DNA of 64,000 nt from Mycobacterium parmense (lineage in GTDB: Bacteria; Actinomycetota; Actinomycetes; Mycobacteriales; Mycobacteriaceae): contig NZ_AP022614.1 in the NCBI RefSeq assembly GCF_010730575.1, forward strand, positions 3,348,001 through 3,412,000. The letters run 5' to 3'. The notes under the pieces were generated by a model, which ran no database searches, was not told where the DNA came from, and saw only the letters and a program-made list of their open reading frames with translations. Of the stretch, positions 25,494-34,800 are shown in pieces (positions within the stretch are counted from its first letter, which is position 1; each line of letters begins with the position of its first letter). Both the position numbers and the translations under genes were made by a program.

Positions 25494-26504
25494 CTAGTCG
25501 CCGAACTCGTGCGCGCGGTACTTGTGGGTTCCCTCGAGGTCGTCGAGGATCGCCGTCTGGGCCTTCTGCGGCAGCGTGTGCAAGATCTCGCGCACCCGCG
25601 CCTGCCGGCGGGCGACGGCCTTGCGCTCCGGCATCCCCGGCGACGCGACGATCTGCGGGGGCACCCCTTCGATCTCTTCCACGCCACCCGCGTGCTGACC
25701 GGCTTCGAGGGCCGCCTGCTCCTCGGCCATGGTCGCCTCGTCCTTCTCCTCCGACATGCCGATCGGGCCGATGCGGCGGCCGTTGAGGAACTGCCGCACG
25801 ACCGGCTCATCGCTGGTCAGCAGCACCTCACGCGGGCCGAACATGACCAACTTGCGGCGGAAGAGCATGCCCATGTTGTCCGGCACGGTGCGGGCGATGT
25901 TGATGTTGTGCGTGACGATCAGCACGGTGGCGTCGATCTGGGCGTTGATGTCGAGGATCAGCTGGCTCAGGTAGGCGGTGCGGACCGGGTCCAGACCGGA
26001 GTCGGGCTCGTCGCACAGGATGATCTGCGGGTCGAGGACGAGGGCGCGGGCCAGGCTGGCGCGCTTGCGCATACCGCCGGAGATCTCACCGGGGAACTTC
26101 TTCTCGTCGCCGCCCAGGCCCACCAACGACAGCTTCTCCATGACGATGTCACGGATCTCGCCTTCCTTCTTCTTGGTGTGCTCGCGCAACGGGAAGGCCG
26201 CGTTGTCGAACAGGTTCATCGATCCGAACAGCGCGCCGTCCTGGAACATGACGCCGAACAGCGTGCGGATCTCGTAGAGCTCCTTGGCCGAGCACTCGAG
26301 GATGTCGGTGCCGTCGATGACGATCGAGCCGCGCTCCGGGCGCAGCAGGCCGATGAGCGACTTCAAGAACACCGACTTTCCGGTACCCGACGGGCCCAGG
26401 AGAACGCTCACCTCCCCCGCGGGAATCTCCATCGTCACGTCTTCCCAAATCCGGGACGGCCCGAAGGACTTTGTCAGCCCGTTGACCTCAATAGCGACGC
26501 CCAT
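25494..26504 (-). CDS. mkl: Mce transporter ATPase (MceG)
   Basis: 336 aa from the ATG at 26504 with GGAAGGA 6 nt upstream. A GTG at 26573 would add 23 residues (MRYSDSCHTKG...) that are also conserved in M. tuberculosis, so the longer form cannot be excluded. ABC ATPase motifs: Walker A GPSGTGKS, signature ISGGMRKRASLARAL, Walker B ILCDEPDSGLDP, and the switch His in VTHNINIA. The C-terminal about 90 residues (MSEEKDEATMAEEQ...) are the Mkl-specific tail. MceG powers the Mce lipid and cholesterol importers encoded elsewhere. Confidence 0.95.
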   Translation of the reverse strand: MGVAIEVNGLTKSFGPSRIWEDVTMEIPAGEVSVLLGPSGTGKSVFLKSLIGLLRPERGSIVIDGTDILECSAKELYEIRTLFGVMFQDGALFGSMNLFDNAAFPLREHTKKKEGEIRDIVMEKLSLVGLGGDEKKFPGEISGGMRKRASLARALVLDPQIILCDEPDSGLDPVRTAYLSQLILDINAQIDATVLIVTHNINIARTVPDNMGMLFRRKLVMFGPREVLLTSDEPVVRQFLNGRRIGPIGMSEEKDEATMAEEQAALEAGQHAGGVEEIEGVPPQIVASPGMPERKAVARRQARVREILHTLPQKAQTAILDDLEGTHKYRAHEFGD

Positions 26505-26673
26505 GGGGATCCTTCCGTTGACGCACGTGCCCGCCACCTGCCCTTTTGTGTGGCATGAGTCACTGTAGCGCACGCTCGACGCAGGGCATCGGGGTTGCGC
26601 GGCACAGCCCGCAAAAAGTGGCCGACCTGAGATTTCGCGGTCCTGCGGCGGAGGCCACTATTGGACGCGCGTA

Positions 26674-28155
26674 CTAACCCGTGGGCGCCCAGTTTCCGTG
26701 GAATCCCAGCGGCACCCGCTGTGGCAGGTGCACCGTGGCCACCGACTCGAGGGTCTGCGCGTCGAGCATCAGCAGCTGCCCCTCGTCGCGGCCCCGGTGG
26801 TGGCCGAAGCCCAGCAGAACGCCGTCGTCCTCGGCGCCCGCTCCGGGATTCGGCACGAAGGACACCTCACCGATCACGACGTCGGGGTCGAGGGGGGCGA
26901 CCGCGCTGGACCCGGTCGCGTAGTCGTGCTTGTACAGGGCGGAGGCGGCGCCCGCGAAGCTGGCGCCGACGGTGTAGCCGTACCGGTGGCGACCGCCGAG
27001 CAGGGTTTCGTTGATCCGCGGGAACTCCTGCGGCCGGTCGTCGCGGCATTCGCTGGTGACCTTGCCGGTGGTCAGGTCGACCGTCCAGCGGTCCAGCGTC
27101 GGCGGGGTGTCCCCGGGACCGCGCCGGTCCCTGTCGAACATCCGCGAGTAGCGCACGACGTCGAGGACCAGGATCTCCGAACCGTCGCGGACCTCGGAGT
27201 ACGCGTTCAGCGGGTGGTAGACGTAGCAGGGTTCGATGTCGAACCAGCGCACGTCTTTGTCGCCGCCCTCGCGCGGCATCACGCCGATCCGCGCCGGGTA
27301 GCGCGGGTTCCACGCGTAGGGCATCCGGTCGGAGTGCTTCGGGTCGCGGTTCATCCGCGCGGTGATGGGGCCCGGCACCCGGACGCGTCCGATCAGCGAC
27401 TGCATCGCCAGCCGGGCCGGCAGCCGCGACCACGGCGGCATCCGCGTCGGCAGCGCCTGCATGGGGTCGAAGGTGACCGGCAGGTCGTAGATCACCACAT
27501 ATTTGTCGGTCAGCGAGAAGTCGTGCATCATCGGCGACCCGCCGACCGTGATGTCGACCGTGCGCCGGGCCCGGCCCCGCGTGTCGATCACCGAGTACTG
27601 GACGGTGCGCCCGCGCGCGAAGGAATAGGACACCGCATGCAGTTCGCCGGTCCGCGGGTCGCGGTGCGGATGCGCCGTGTAACCACCGGCCAGTGTGCCG
27701 TCGAAGTCGCAGGTGCCGACGGTGTCCAGTTCGTCGGTCAGTTCGTAGTTGGCGACGCCGCCTTCCACCAGGGCCAGGGTCTTCCCGGCGTGGCCGAGCA
27801 CGCTGGTGTTGGCGCCCATGCTCAGCATGCCCGCGCGGGGGTCGAGCCGGGCGGGCGGCGTCTCGCCGAGGGCGGCCGCCGCCGACAGGCTGCGCACCCA
27901 GCGGTTGCGGTACCAACGGGCCTGGCCGCCTCCGAGGGCGACCCCGTGCACCATGCCGTCACCGCTGAACCAGTGGTAGGTGGCCGGGTCGACCTCGGCG
28001 GCCGGGTTGGGCCCGTTGCGCAGGTAGCGCCCGTCGAGGTGTTCCGGGATGTGGCCGGTGACGGGCAGGTCGTGCGCGGTCACTTCGGTGTTGACCGGCG
28101 CGAGGAAGCCTTCCAGGTACGGGTTGCCGATGCCGCGGGTCTGCGTGGTCGTCAC
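26674..28155 (-). CDS. Carotenoid cleavage oxygenase family protein (Rv0654-like)
   Basis: 493 aa seven-bladed beta-propeller dioxygenase. Family motifs visible: RYLRNGPNPAAEVDPATYHWFSGDGMVHG near residue 44, AHPHRDPRTGELHAVSYSF with an Fe-ligand His near residue 163, MMHDFSLTDKYVV near 210, CYVYHPLNAYSE near 306 and LGFHGNWAPTG at the end, which give the four histidines that bind iron. Rv0654 cleaves carotenoids and apocarotenoids. The start is a GTG with TAGGAG upstream. A divergent TetR gene faces it across about 107 bp with an operator-like repeat. Confidence 0.92.
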   Translation of the reverse strand: MTTTQTRGIGNPYLEGFLAPVNTEVTAHDLPVTGHIPEHLDGRYLRNGPNPAAEVDPATYHWFSGDGMVHGVALGGGQARWYRNRWVRSLSAAAALGETPPARLDPRAGMLSMGANTSVLGHAGKTLALVEGGVANYELTDELDTVGTCDFDGTLAGGYTAHPHRDPRTGELHAVSYSFARGRTVQYSVIDTRGRARRTVDITVGGSPMMHDFSLTDKYVVIYDLPVTFDPMQALPTRMPPWSRLPARLAMQSLIGRVRVPGPITARMNRDPKHSDRMPYAWNPRYPARIGVMPREGGDKDVRWFDIEPCYVYHPLNAYSEVRDGSEILVLDVVRYSRMFDRDRRGPGDTPPTLDRWTVDLTTGKVTSECRDDRPQEFPRINETLLGGRHRYGYTVGASFAGAASALYKHDYATGSSAVAPLDPDVVIGEVSFVPNPGAGAEDDGVLLGFGHHRGRDEGQLLMLDAQTLESVATVHLPQRVPLGFHGNWAPTG

Positions 28156-28166
28156 TCTGAGCTCCT

Positions 28167-28179
28167 ATAACATTGTTAT
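28167..28179. promoter_or_regulatory. Operator-like repeat between the oxygenase and TetR genes
   Basis: ATAACATTGTTAT: perfect 6-bp arms ATAACA/TGTTAT around one base, 12 bp upstream of the oxygenase start. It is AT-rich in a GC-rich setting and lies where it would block the oxygenase promoter. It does not fit KstR because the AAC-GTT spacing is 3, not 2. Confidence 0.5.
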
Positions 28180-28262
28180 TACGCCGTTATCGCGAACCTA
28201 CGCCCTCGATGAGAAGATGGCAAGGGTCGGTTCGACGGGGTGATGAGGAGGTGCCCGGAGAG

Positions 28263-28973
28263 ATGTCGTCGCAGTTGCTCCCGGACGAGCAGCGCAGCGT
28301 CCGCGAGGAGATGCTGTCCGCCGCGGTCGAACTGCTGCACGCGGACGGCCCCGACGCGCTGCAGACCCGGAAGGTCGCGGGGGCTGCGGGCACCTCGACG
28401 ATGGCGGTGTACACCCACTTCGGCGGGATGCGCGGCCTGATCGCGGAGGTCGCCGCGGAGGGCCTGCGGCAATTCGACGCTGCGCTGAGCGTGCCCCGGA
28501 CCGCCGACCCGGTCGCCGACCTGTTCGCCCTCGGCGCGGCGTACCGGCGTTATGCGATCGAGCGCCCGCACATGTACCGGCTGATGTTCGGCAGCACCAG
28601 CGCCCACGGCATCAACGCGCCCGCGACCAACGTCCTGACGCTGACGATCCCCGAGATCGAGCAGCGCTACCCCAGCTTCGCGCACGTGGTGCACGCGGTG
28701 CACCGCTGCGTGCTGGGTGGCCGGATCGGTACCGGGCGGCCCGCGGATCCCGACGATCGAGCCGATTCGGACGAAAAGGTGGTGGCCACCGCGGCCCAGT
28801 TCTGGGCGTTGATCCACGGGTTCGTGATGCTCGAGCTGGCCGGCCACTACGGCGAGGACGGCGCCGCCGTCGGGCCGGTGCTCGTCGCGATGACCTCGAA
28901 TCTGCTTGTCGCGCTGGGTGACTCACCCGATGCGGTGACCCGGTCGCTGCGGGGTCAGGCCGGCGCGCCCTGA
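28263..28973 (+). CDS. TetR-family regulator (Rv0653c-like)
   Basis: 236 aa from the ATG at 28263; GTG at 28251 or an earlier start is possible because the ribosome site (GAGGAGG) is 12 nt from the ATG. The helix-turn-helix is ALQTRKVAGAAGTSTMAVYTHFGGMRGL, near residues 35-62. The ligand-binding half contains AYRRYAIERPHMYRLMFG, typical of the WHG-domain subgroup. It is divergent from the carotenoid oxygenase gene and is its most likely regulator, through the repeat at 28167. Confidence 0.88.
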   Translation: MSSQLLPDEQRSVREEMLSAAVELLHADGPDALQTRKVAGAAGTSTMAVYTHFGGMRGLIAEVAAEGLRQFDAALSVPRTADPVADLFALGAAYRRYAIERPHMYRLMFGSTSAHGINAPATNVLTLTIPEIEQRYPSFAHVVHAVHRCVLGGRIGTGRPADPDDRADSDEKVVATAAQFWALIHGFVMLELAGHYGEDGAAVGPVLVAMTSNLLVALGDSPDAVTRSLRGQAGAP

Positions 28974-28980
28974 GGCGCAC

Positions 28981-29015
28981 GACAGCCCCCGAAACCGGCG
29001 GTTCCGGGGGCTGTC
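28981..29015. terminator. Bidirectional terminator between TetR gene and rplL
   Basis: A 16-bp stem with one mismatch, GACAGCCCCCGAAACC / GGTTCCGGGGGCTGTC, and a 3-nt loop. It serves the + strand TetR gene (stop 28973) and the minus-strand rplJL operon (stop 29027). Confidence 0.85.
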
Positions 29016-29026
29016 GCGAAAGAGAA

Positions 29027-29419
29027 CTACTTGACGGTGACGGTGGCGCCGGCGGCCTCGAGCTTGGTCTTGGCCTCCTCGGCGGCTTCCTTGGCGACCT
29101 TCTCCAGCAGCGGCTTGGGCGCGCCGTCGACGAGGTCCTTGGCCTCCTTGAGGCCCAGGCCGGAGACGATCTCGCGGACCACCTTGATGACGCCGATCTT
29201 CTTGTCGCCGGCGGCCTCGAGGATGACGTCGAACTCCGACTGCTCCTCGGCGGCCTCGGCGGCGGCGCCACCGGCGGCGGGGCCGGCCGCGGCGACGGCG
29301 ACCGGAGCGGCCGCGGTGACCTCGAAGGTCTCCTCGAACTTCTTGACGAAGTCGGAGAGCTCCAGCAGCGTCATCTCCTTGAACGCGTCGAGCAGGTCGT
29401 CAGTGGACATCTTTGCCAT
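29027..29419 (-). CDS. rplL: 50S ribosomal protein L7/L12
   Basis: 130 aa. The N-terminal dimerisation helices ([21 protein letters not shown]) are followed by an Ala/Gly hinge and the C-terminal factor-binding domain [30 protein letters not shown]7/L12 dimers form the ribosomal stalk that recruits EF-Tu and EF-G. It lies 32 bp after rplJ and has a good AGGAAGGA ribosome site. Confidence 0.98.
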   Translation of the reverse strand: MAKMSTDDLLDAFKEMTLLELSDFVKKFEETFEVTAAAPVAVAAAGPAAGGAAAEAAEEQSEFDVILEAAGDKKIGVIKVVREIVSGLGLKEAKDLVDGAPKPLLEKVAKEAAEEAKTKLEAAGATVTVK

Positions 29420-29451
29420 GGTGTGGGTCCTTCCTAATGAGAGGTTTGTGG

Positions 29452-30015
29452 TTATTCGGCGTCAGCCGGTGTCTCGGTCGCAGCAGCCGGGACCGGAGCC
29501 TCGGCAGCCTTCTTCTCCTGCAGCGCGGCCGCCAGGCGGGCGACCTGAGAAGCGGGTGCGTTGAACAACCCGGCCGCCTTGGCGAGGTTGCCCTTCATCG
29601 CGCCGGCCAGCTTGGCCAGCAGCACCTCGCGGGACTCGAGGTCCGCGATGCGCTCGACCTCGGCGACCGTGAGCGCGCGGCCGTCCATGTAGCCGCCCTT
29701 GATGACCAGCGCCTTGTGCTCCTTGGCGAAGGTCTTGATGGCCTTGGCGGCGTCGACGGGCTCGCCGGTGACGAACGCGATCGCCGTCGGGCCGGCGAAC
29801 AGCTCGTCGAGGCCCTCGACTCCGGCCTCCGAGGCGGCGCGCTTGATCAGCGTGTTCTTGGCCACCGAGTAGGTGGCCGCCCCGCTCAGCGACCGGCGCA
29901 GCTCGGCAAGGTTGGCCACGGTCAACCCGCGGTATTCGGTGATCAAGGTGGCGGTCGCGTCCTTGAACTGCTCCGCGATGTCCGCAACGGCGGTGGCCTT
30001 GTCAGCCTTGGCCAT
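29452..30015 (-). CDS. rplJ: 50S ribosomal protein L10
   Basis: 187 aa from the ATG at 30013-30015 behind CAGGAGGTAGGC. L10 anchors L7/L12 dimers on the ribosome. N-terminal [22 protein letters not shown] and NTLIKRA are family hallmarks. The C-terminus carries an Ala/Glu/Pro-rich tail ([13 protein letters not shown]), a little longer than in M. tuberculosis. It is co-transcribed with rplL and preceded by a structured leader of about 210 nt. Confidence 0.98.
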   Translation of the reverse strand: MAKADKATAVADIAEQFKDATATLITEYRGLTVANLAELRRSLSGAATYSVAKNTLIKRAASEAGVEGLDELFAGPTAIAFVTGEPVDAAKAIKTFAKEHKALVIKGGYMDGRALTVAEVERIADLESREVLLAKLAGAMKGNLAKAAGLFNAPASQVARLAAALQEKKAAEAPVPAAATETPADAE

Positions 30016-30226
30016 GCCTACCTCCTGGGGGTGGAACAAACTTTGAAAAGATTTATCGTCTGTGATCACCCGAAGAACGACGAACGCCCCGGCGCAGGAA
30101 GCGGCCGGGGCGTCTAAACGAGCGCCGGCATGCACCGGCGTCTGCCTCGTCCTCCTGCGTGGGCCGCCGGGATGTTTCCCGGACCTTCGACCGATTGCTC
30201 GGTGACCGACGGTCTTCGGTGGATCG
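30016..30226 (-). ncRNA. L10-type leader (autoregulatory 5' UTR of rplJL)
   Basis: The 211-nt leader has a perfect 10-bp stem ACGCCCCGGC/GCCGGGGCGT (30113-30104 with 30093-30084) and a second hairpin around GCCGGTGCATGCCGGC (30139-30124). Position and structure fit the L10 leader family, where L10(L12)4 binds to repress its own translation. The structure is read by eye only. Confidence 0.55.
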
Positions 30227-30232
30227 GCCATC

Positions 30233-30262
30233 AGGATAGCGTCACCCCGGGCTTTGCACCAA
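30233..30262 (-). promoter_or_regulatory. Candidate rplJL promoter
   Basis: On the minus strand TTGGTG (30262-30257) and TATCCT (30238-30233) are 18 bp apart, just after the ROK kinase stop. Initiation near 30226 would start the L10 leader. Confidence 0.6.
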
Positions 30263-30274
30263 AACGGTGTTCGG

Positions 30275-31189
30275 CTATGCCGGGCCCACCGCGGCGAGCC
30301 GCGCGGCGCCGACCAGACCGGCCCGGCCGCCGAGCCCGGCGGTGACCACGCGCAGGCCGGCGAGGAAGTCGAGCCCGGCGTAGCCGCCCAGCGCGACGCG
30401 CAACGGGTCGAACAGCACGCCGCCGGAATTGGCGACGCCGCCGCCGACGACGACGAGGTTCAGGTCACACACCGCCGCCACCGAGGCGATCGTCGCCGCC
30501 AGCGCGGTGGCACCCCGGTGGAACGCGCTCTGCGCCACCGGGTCGCCGGCCGCCGCCGCGGCGGCGAGGTCCCTGGCGCCCGCGCCGGGCGGCGCGGACC
30601 AGCCGTTCTCCCGCGCCCAGCGCACCATCGACGGCCCGGACGCAACGGTCTCGACGCAGCCGTGGCCGCCGCACGTGCACGCCCGGCCGTCCTGCTCGAC
30701 CACCACGTGCCCGACGTGGCCGGCGTTGCCGGTGCGCCCGGGGTAGGGCACCCCGTCGAACACCAGGCCGCCGCCGACGCCGGTCGACACCACCATGCCG
30801 AGCATGAAGCGCGACCCGCGTCCGGCGCCGCGCCAGTGCTCGGCCAGTGCCATGCAGATGCCGTCGCCGCCCAGCCGCACCGGCACCCCGGGCATCGACG
30901 CCGCGACCCTGTCGCGCAGCGGGAAGCGCTGCCAGCTCTTGATGTTGATCGGGCTGACGGTTCCCTCGGGCAGGTCGACGGGCCCTGCGCAGGCGACGCC
31001 GACGGCGCCGACGGGCTCGGCGGCCGCGCGCCGCACGTCGTCGATGGTCGCGGCGACCGCGTCCCACACCCGCTCGGCGTCCGTGCCGGCGGGGGTCGGG
31101 CGCACGGCGGTGTGCACCAGTTCGCCGGCCGGGTCGGCCAACCCGCCGGCAATCTTGGTGCCACCGATGTCCAGGCACAGAGTGAGCAT
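30275..31189 (-). CDS. ROK-family sugar kinase (Rv0650-like)
   Basis: 304 aa. The ATP site [15 protein letters not shown] is at the N-terminus, the phosphate loop at VVSTGVGGG near residue 135, and the ROK zinc motif [10 protein letters not shown] near residue 170. It has no N-terminal helix-turn-helix, so it is the kinase type rather than a repressor. Glucokinase-like activity is the usual role. It lies 5 bp after the SurA-like gene and that overlaps the alpha-mannosidase gene, so a role in handling mannose or glucose released by the mannosidase is possible. Confidence 0.9.
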   Translation of the reverse strand: MLTLCLDIGGTKIAGGLADPAGELVHTAVRPTPAGTDAERVWDAVAATIDDVRRAAAEPVGAVGVACAGPVDLPEGTVSPINIKSWQRFPLRDRVAASMPGVPVRLGGDGICMALAEHWRGAGRGSRFMLGMVVSTGVGGGLVFDGVPYPGRTGNAGHVGHVVVEQDGRACTCGGHGCVETVASGPSMVRWARENGWSAPPGAGARDLAAAAAAGDPVAQSAFHRGATALAATIASVAAVCDLNLVVVGGGVANSGGVLFDPLRVALGGYAGLDFLAGLRVVTAGLGGRAGLVGAARLAAVGPA

Positions 31190-31194
31190 GCCGA

Positions 31195-31812
31195 TCAGTG
31201 CCGGTGGGTGTTGTCGGGCTGGCGCGGGTCGCCGGGATGTTCGTAGCCGGGAGCGAGCCGGACCACCGCGGCCCGCCGCGCGTCCAGCCAGACCCGGAAC
31301 GCCCGCCGGCTCGCCGCGCCGCGCAGGTGTTCGGCGATGTCCGCCCGCACCTCGTTCAGGGAGGGCCCCACCGGCGACGGGTCCCGCCAGCCGCCGCGGC
31401 CGGGGCCCGGCCGGGCGAACCGCAGCGGGTTGCGGGCGTGGTAGTCGGCGATGTCGTCGTCGGTCACCCGGACCGCCGCGGAGACCTCGGCGAACAGCGC
31501 CCGCGCGCGAGGATCGGCCAGAGCGGCCGCGGCGACGCTGCCGAGCTCGAGCCGGGCGGCGGCGTCGGGCATCAGCCGGGCCTCGGCGGGCGCGTCGCGA
31601 CCGGTCAGGCCGCGGGCGGCCGCCTCGGCGGCCACCAGCCGCCGGGTCACGATCAGCTGGGTCAGCCAGCGCCGCAGTTGGCGTCCCTCGCCGGTGCCGG
31701 CCGCGGGCAGCGTGGCCGCCAGCGCTCCGGCGCGCAACCGCGCCTCGGCGGCGTCGACCTCCTCGACCGGCACGGGAGCCCCGGCGACGGTGGCCACCAC
31801 GCCGGCACTCAT
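31195..31812 (-). CDS. SurA/PrsA N-terminal-like protein (Rv0649-like)
   Basis: 205 aa. The M. tuberculosis counterpart was named fabD2, but nothing here resembles malonyl-CoA:ACP transacylase: no GHSxG motif is present. Instead, MSAGVVATVAGAPVPVEEVDAAEARLR and RLVAAEAAARG... and AAVRVTDDDIADYHARNPLRF match the helical lobe of SurA/PpiC chaperones (first strand, helix hairpin, then DxxIxxYYxxNxxxF). No signal peptide is visible. The ATG overlaps the mannosidase stop (ATGA). A chaperone-like role is inference. Confidence 0.6.
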   Translation of the reverse strand: MSAGVVATVAGAPVPVEEVDAAEARLRAGALAATLPAAGTGEGRQLRRWLTQLIVTRRLVAAEAAARGLTGRDAPAEARLMPDAAARLELGSVAAAALADPRARALFAEVSAAVRVTDDDIADYHARNPLRFARPGPGRGGWRDPSPVGPSLNEVRADIAEHLRGAASRRAFRVWLDARRAAVVRLAPGYEHPGDPRQPDNTHRH

Positions 31813-34800
31813 GTGACGGTCACCTTCACCGCCGGCGAGTAGACCAGCCGGCCGGCGCAGCCGACGCGGATCAGCGCCCACCATTGACCGGGATCCTGCC
31901 AGGCCGGCGGGGCCACGTCGAAGCCGAATTCGACGCTGCCGCGGGCAGGCAGCACCGCGCCGAGCGCGGCGGGGCCGGTCCACTCCCACGTGCCCCAGGG
32001 GCTGATGAGGTGCGCCTCCGCGGCCAGGTCGGCCCCGGCGCGGGTGCCGACCGTGACCGTCACCCGGGCCGTGCCCCCGGCCGCCACCGTGACCTCGGCG
32101 GGTTCCCCGACCAGGAAGAGCAGGTCGGCGAGGTCGGCCCCGGTTGAGGCCCCGCCGACGCAGACCACGCACACGTCCTCGACCACCTGCCGCCAGGCTT
32201 GCGGGATGCCGGCCCCGCCGGTCCCCGTGACGCGGAGCTGCGCCCGGACCGGGTACAGCCCGGCCGGGGTGTGGGGCGGGACAGTCACGACCACGTCGGC
32301 CTCCCGGTGCTCGCCGCTGGGCAGCGTGAACGGCAGCGCCCCGGGCATGACCGGCCAGCCGGGCGGGCCGACGACGGTCACCTCCCCGTCCAGCGCCGCG
32401 TCGCGGCAGTCGCTGGCCGCGGTGAGGCGCAGCGCGACCACGCCGCCGGGGTCGGCGGCCACGAGGCGGGGGTGCAGGTGCGCGACGGCGGGCAGCCCGC
32501 CCATGGGTGCGGGGCCGCGATTGTGCAGCCAGTACCGCGCGTAGAGCGGCTGGGCGGCCTCGGCGAGCGGCGCCAACGGGGTGGAATCGCCGGCGATCGC
32601 GGGCATGTCGAGCCGGGCCAGCGCCGTGGCCACCTGATAGCCGTGCAGGGCGAGCGGACCCGCGTGCTCGCGCGGCCGTTCCAGCAGGTCGGCGTCGCGC
32701 AGGTCGCTGATCGCGCCCAGCGCCGAGCCCACGGCCACCCGGGTGTGCCGCCCGCTGGTTTCCACCAACCGCAGGGCCACCTTCGCCGGGGTGACCCGCG
32801 CGGCGCTGCCCGACGTCAGGGGGTTGCCGGCGGCCTTGAGCGCCGCCAGCCGCACCGGGCCCTCCGGGTCGACGTGCAGCAGCGACCCGACGGGCGCCAG
32901 GGTTCCGGGTTGCCGGGCGGCAACGACGGCGAGCAGCGGTTGGGAGAACTCGGCACTGCGGGCGGGGATTCCGGCTTGCCGCCAGTCGCCCGCGTCGCTC
33001 GCCAGCGCGTAGTCGAAGGCGTGGGTCCAGTGCTGCAGCGCGAAATTGGAGCCGTCGGGCGCGGTGCGGCGCGGCCCGTCGATCCAGGTGCCGGACGGCC
33101 ATCCGGTGCAGGACCGCATCAGCGCCGTGTGCAGCGTGCCCTCGGTGTCGACGGCGAAGCTGGGCACGCCGCGGTTGAGCAGCGCAACGGTGCGGGCGTC
33201 GAAGGGGCCCAGCTGCGCGGGTGCTTGCTGCGCGACGGCGATCTCGGCGGCGGCCAGCTCGCCGGCCACGTCGGCGACGGCCGCGCGCAGCTCGTCGGCG
33301 TCGCGCCCGTCGACCACCAGCACGGGCAGCGCCCGCGGCGCACGCAGGTCGGCGCCCGGCACCCACACGTCGGCCAGCGACCCGAACTCTTCGGCGGCCG
33401 GCACCCAGACCCTGGCCCGTCCCGTGGCGGCCAGCTGGTGTTCAAGCTCTTGGGTGTACACCGGATCCGCTTGGGCGAGAACGGTTTTAGCGAACGAATT
33501 GCGCGCGGGCCCGCCCAGCGCGATCCGCACGTCGGGCAGGTTGGAGTCGACGGCGAGGTGGCCGTAGCGTGGTTTTTCGGCGCCGCTGCACGTGGCCGTG
33601 ACGCCGGCGCGGACCAGTGCGACCATCAGCTCTCGCGCCAGCGGCCCGGACCGCGTCTCGTCGGGCGACACGACCTCGGCCACCGACACCGCCCGCGCCG
33701 TGTCATCCGCGGTCCCGGCCCGGACCCTGACCGTGGAGGACAGGCCGAACCAGCCGTAGGCCGGGTTGTCCAGCGTCCACAGGTGCACCGCGGTGTCCAC
33801 CGAGCGCGGCCCGTCGTGCAGCAGGGCGAAGCCCCGCCCGACGACGGCGTCCCCGACCTCGCTGACGGGCATGGCACCCGGCACCGGGCACGGCCAACGC
33901 AGGCGCAACAACCGGTCTTCGCCGGTGAAGTCGTCGATGGTGGTGCGGCAATCAAGGCGCGCGACGCCGTTCCACAACGTCAGGGTCTGGGTGTAGCGCA
34001 GCAGCGTGCCGACCCGTCCGCGCACCACGAGCCGCTGACCCAGCGGACCCCGGAAGGCCTGCACCCGCGCCGGCGTCTCCGACGAGCACACCACCGGCCC
34101 CTTGGGCAGTAGGTGCCACGGCCCCTCCCCCTGCCTCGGGTGCGCCGGATACTCCTCGTAGACGGCAAGTTCGTTGCCCACCCGCCCGTCGGCGATCAGC
34201 TCGCGCTCGCCCTGTTGCAGCGAAGCCACGCCCCCGCCGCGCACAGGGTCGACCGCCAGCCGGTAGTGCTCGTTGGCGATCCGCAGGCCGGGCGCCGGTT
34301 CCCAGCCGGCGCACTCGGTCGCGGGTACCAGCCGGTAGGACCGCCACCCCAGCGACGGCACGTCGCGGGCCAACCAGGTGACCGATCGGCCGCCGTGCTC
34401 GACGTGCGCGGGCACCTCGGCGCCGTCGGCGTCGAGCACCCGCACGGCCGCGGCCGGCGGGGGGTCCAGGCGGGCGGTCACGACGTCGGTCCGCCGGTGG
34501 CTCAGCGGGTTCCACACCACGACGTCGCCGCCGGCGGCGCGGGACAGCACTGCGAGCGAGTTGTCGCGGGCGGTGCGGCCCAGCTCCCACGCGTCGCGCC
34601 AGCCGGTGAGCAGGTCGAGGTAGACCTGGTCGGACTCCGAGCCGGTGATGGCGTCGTGGTGAGCGCCGTAGGCCAACTGCACCCACGCCTTGGCGAGGGC
34701 CGCCTGCGGGTAGTCCGCGCCGGTCATCGACGCGGCGAACACGGCGAAGCGCTCGGCCTCGAGCACGGCGTTCTCGCTGGCCCGGTTGGCCTGCTTGGTG

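Noticed and set aside
28166..28180. Possible KstR site at ATAACATTGTTAT
   Set aside because: The AAC to GTT spacing is three bases; KstR needs two. It was kept only as a TetR-type operator.
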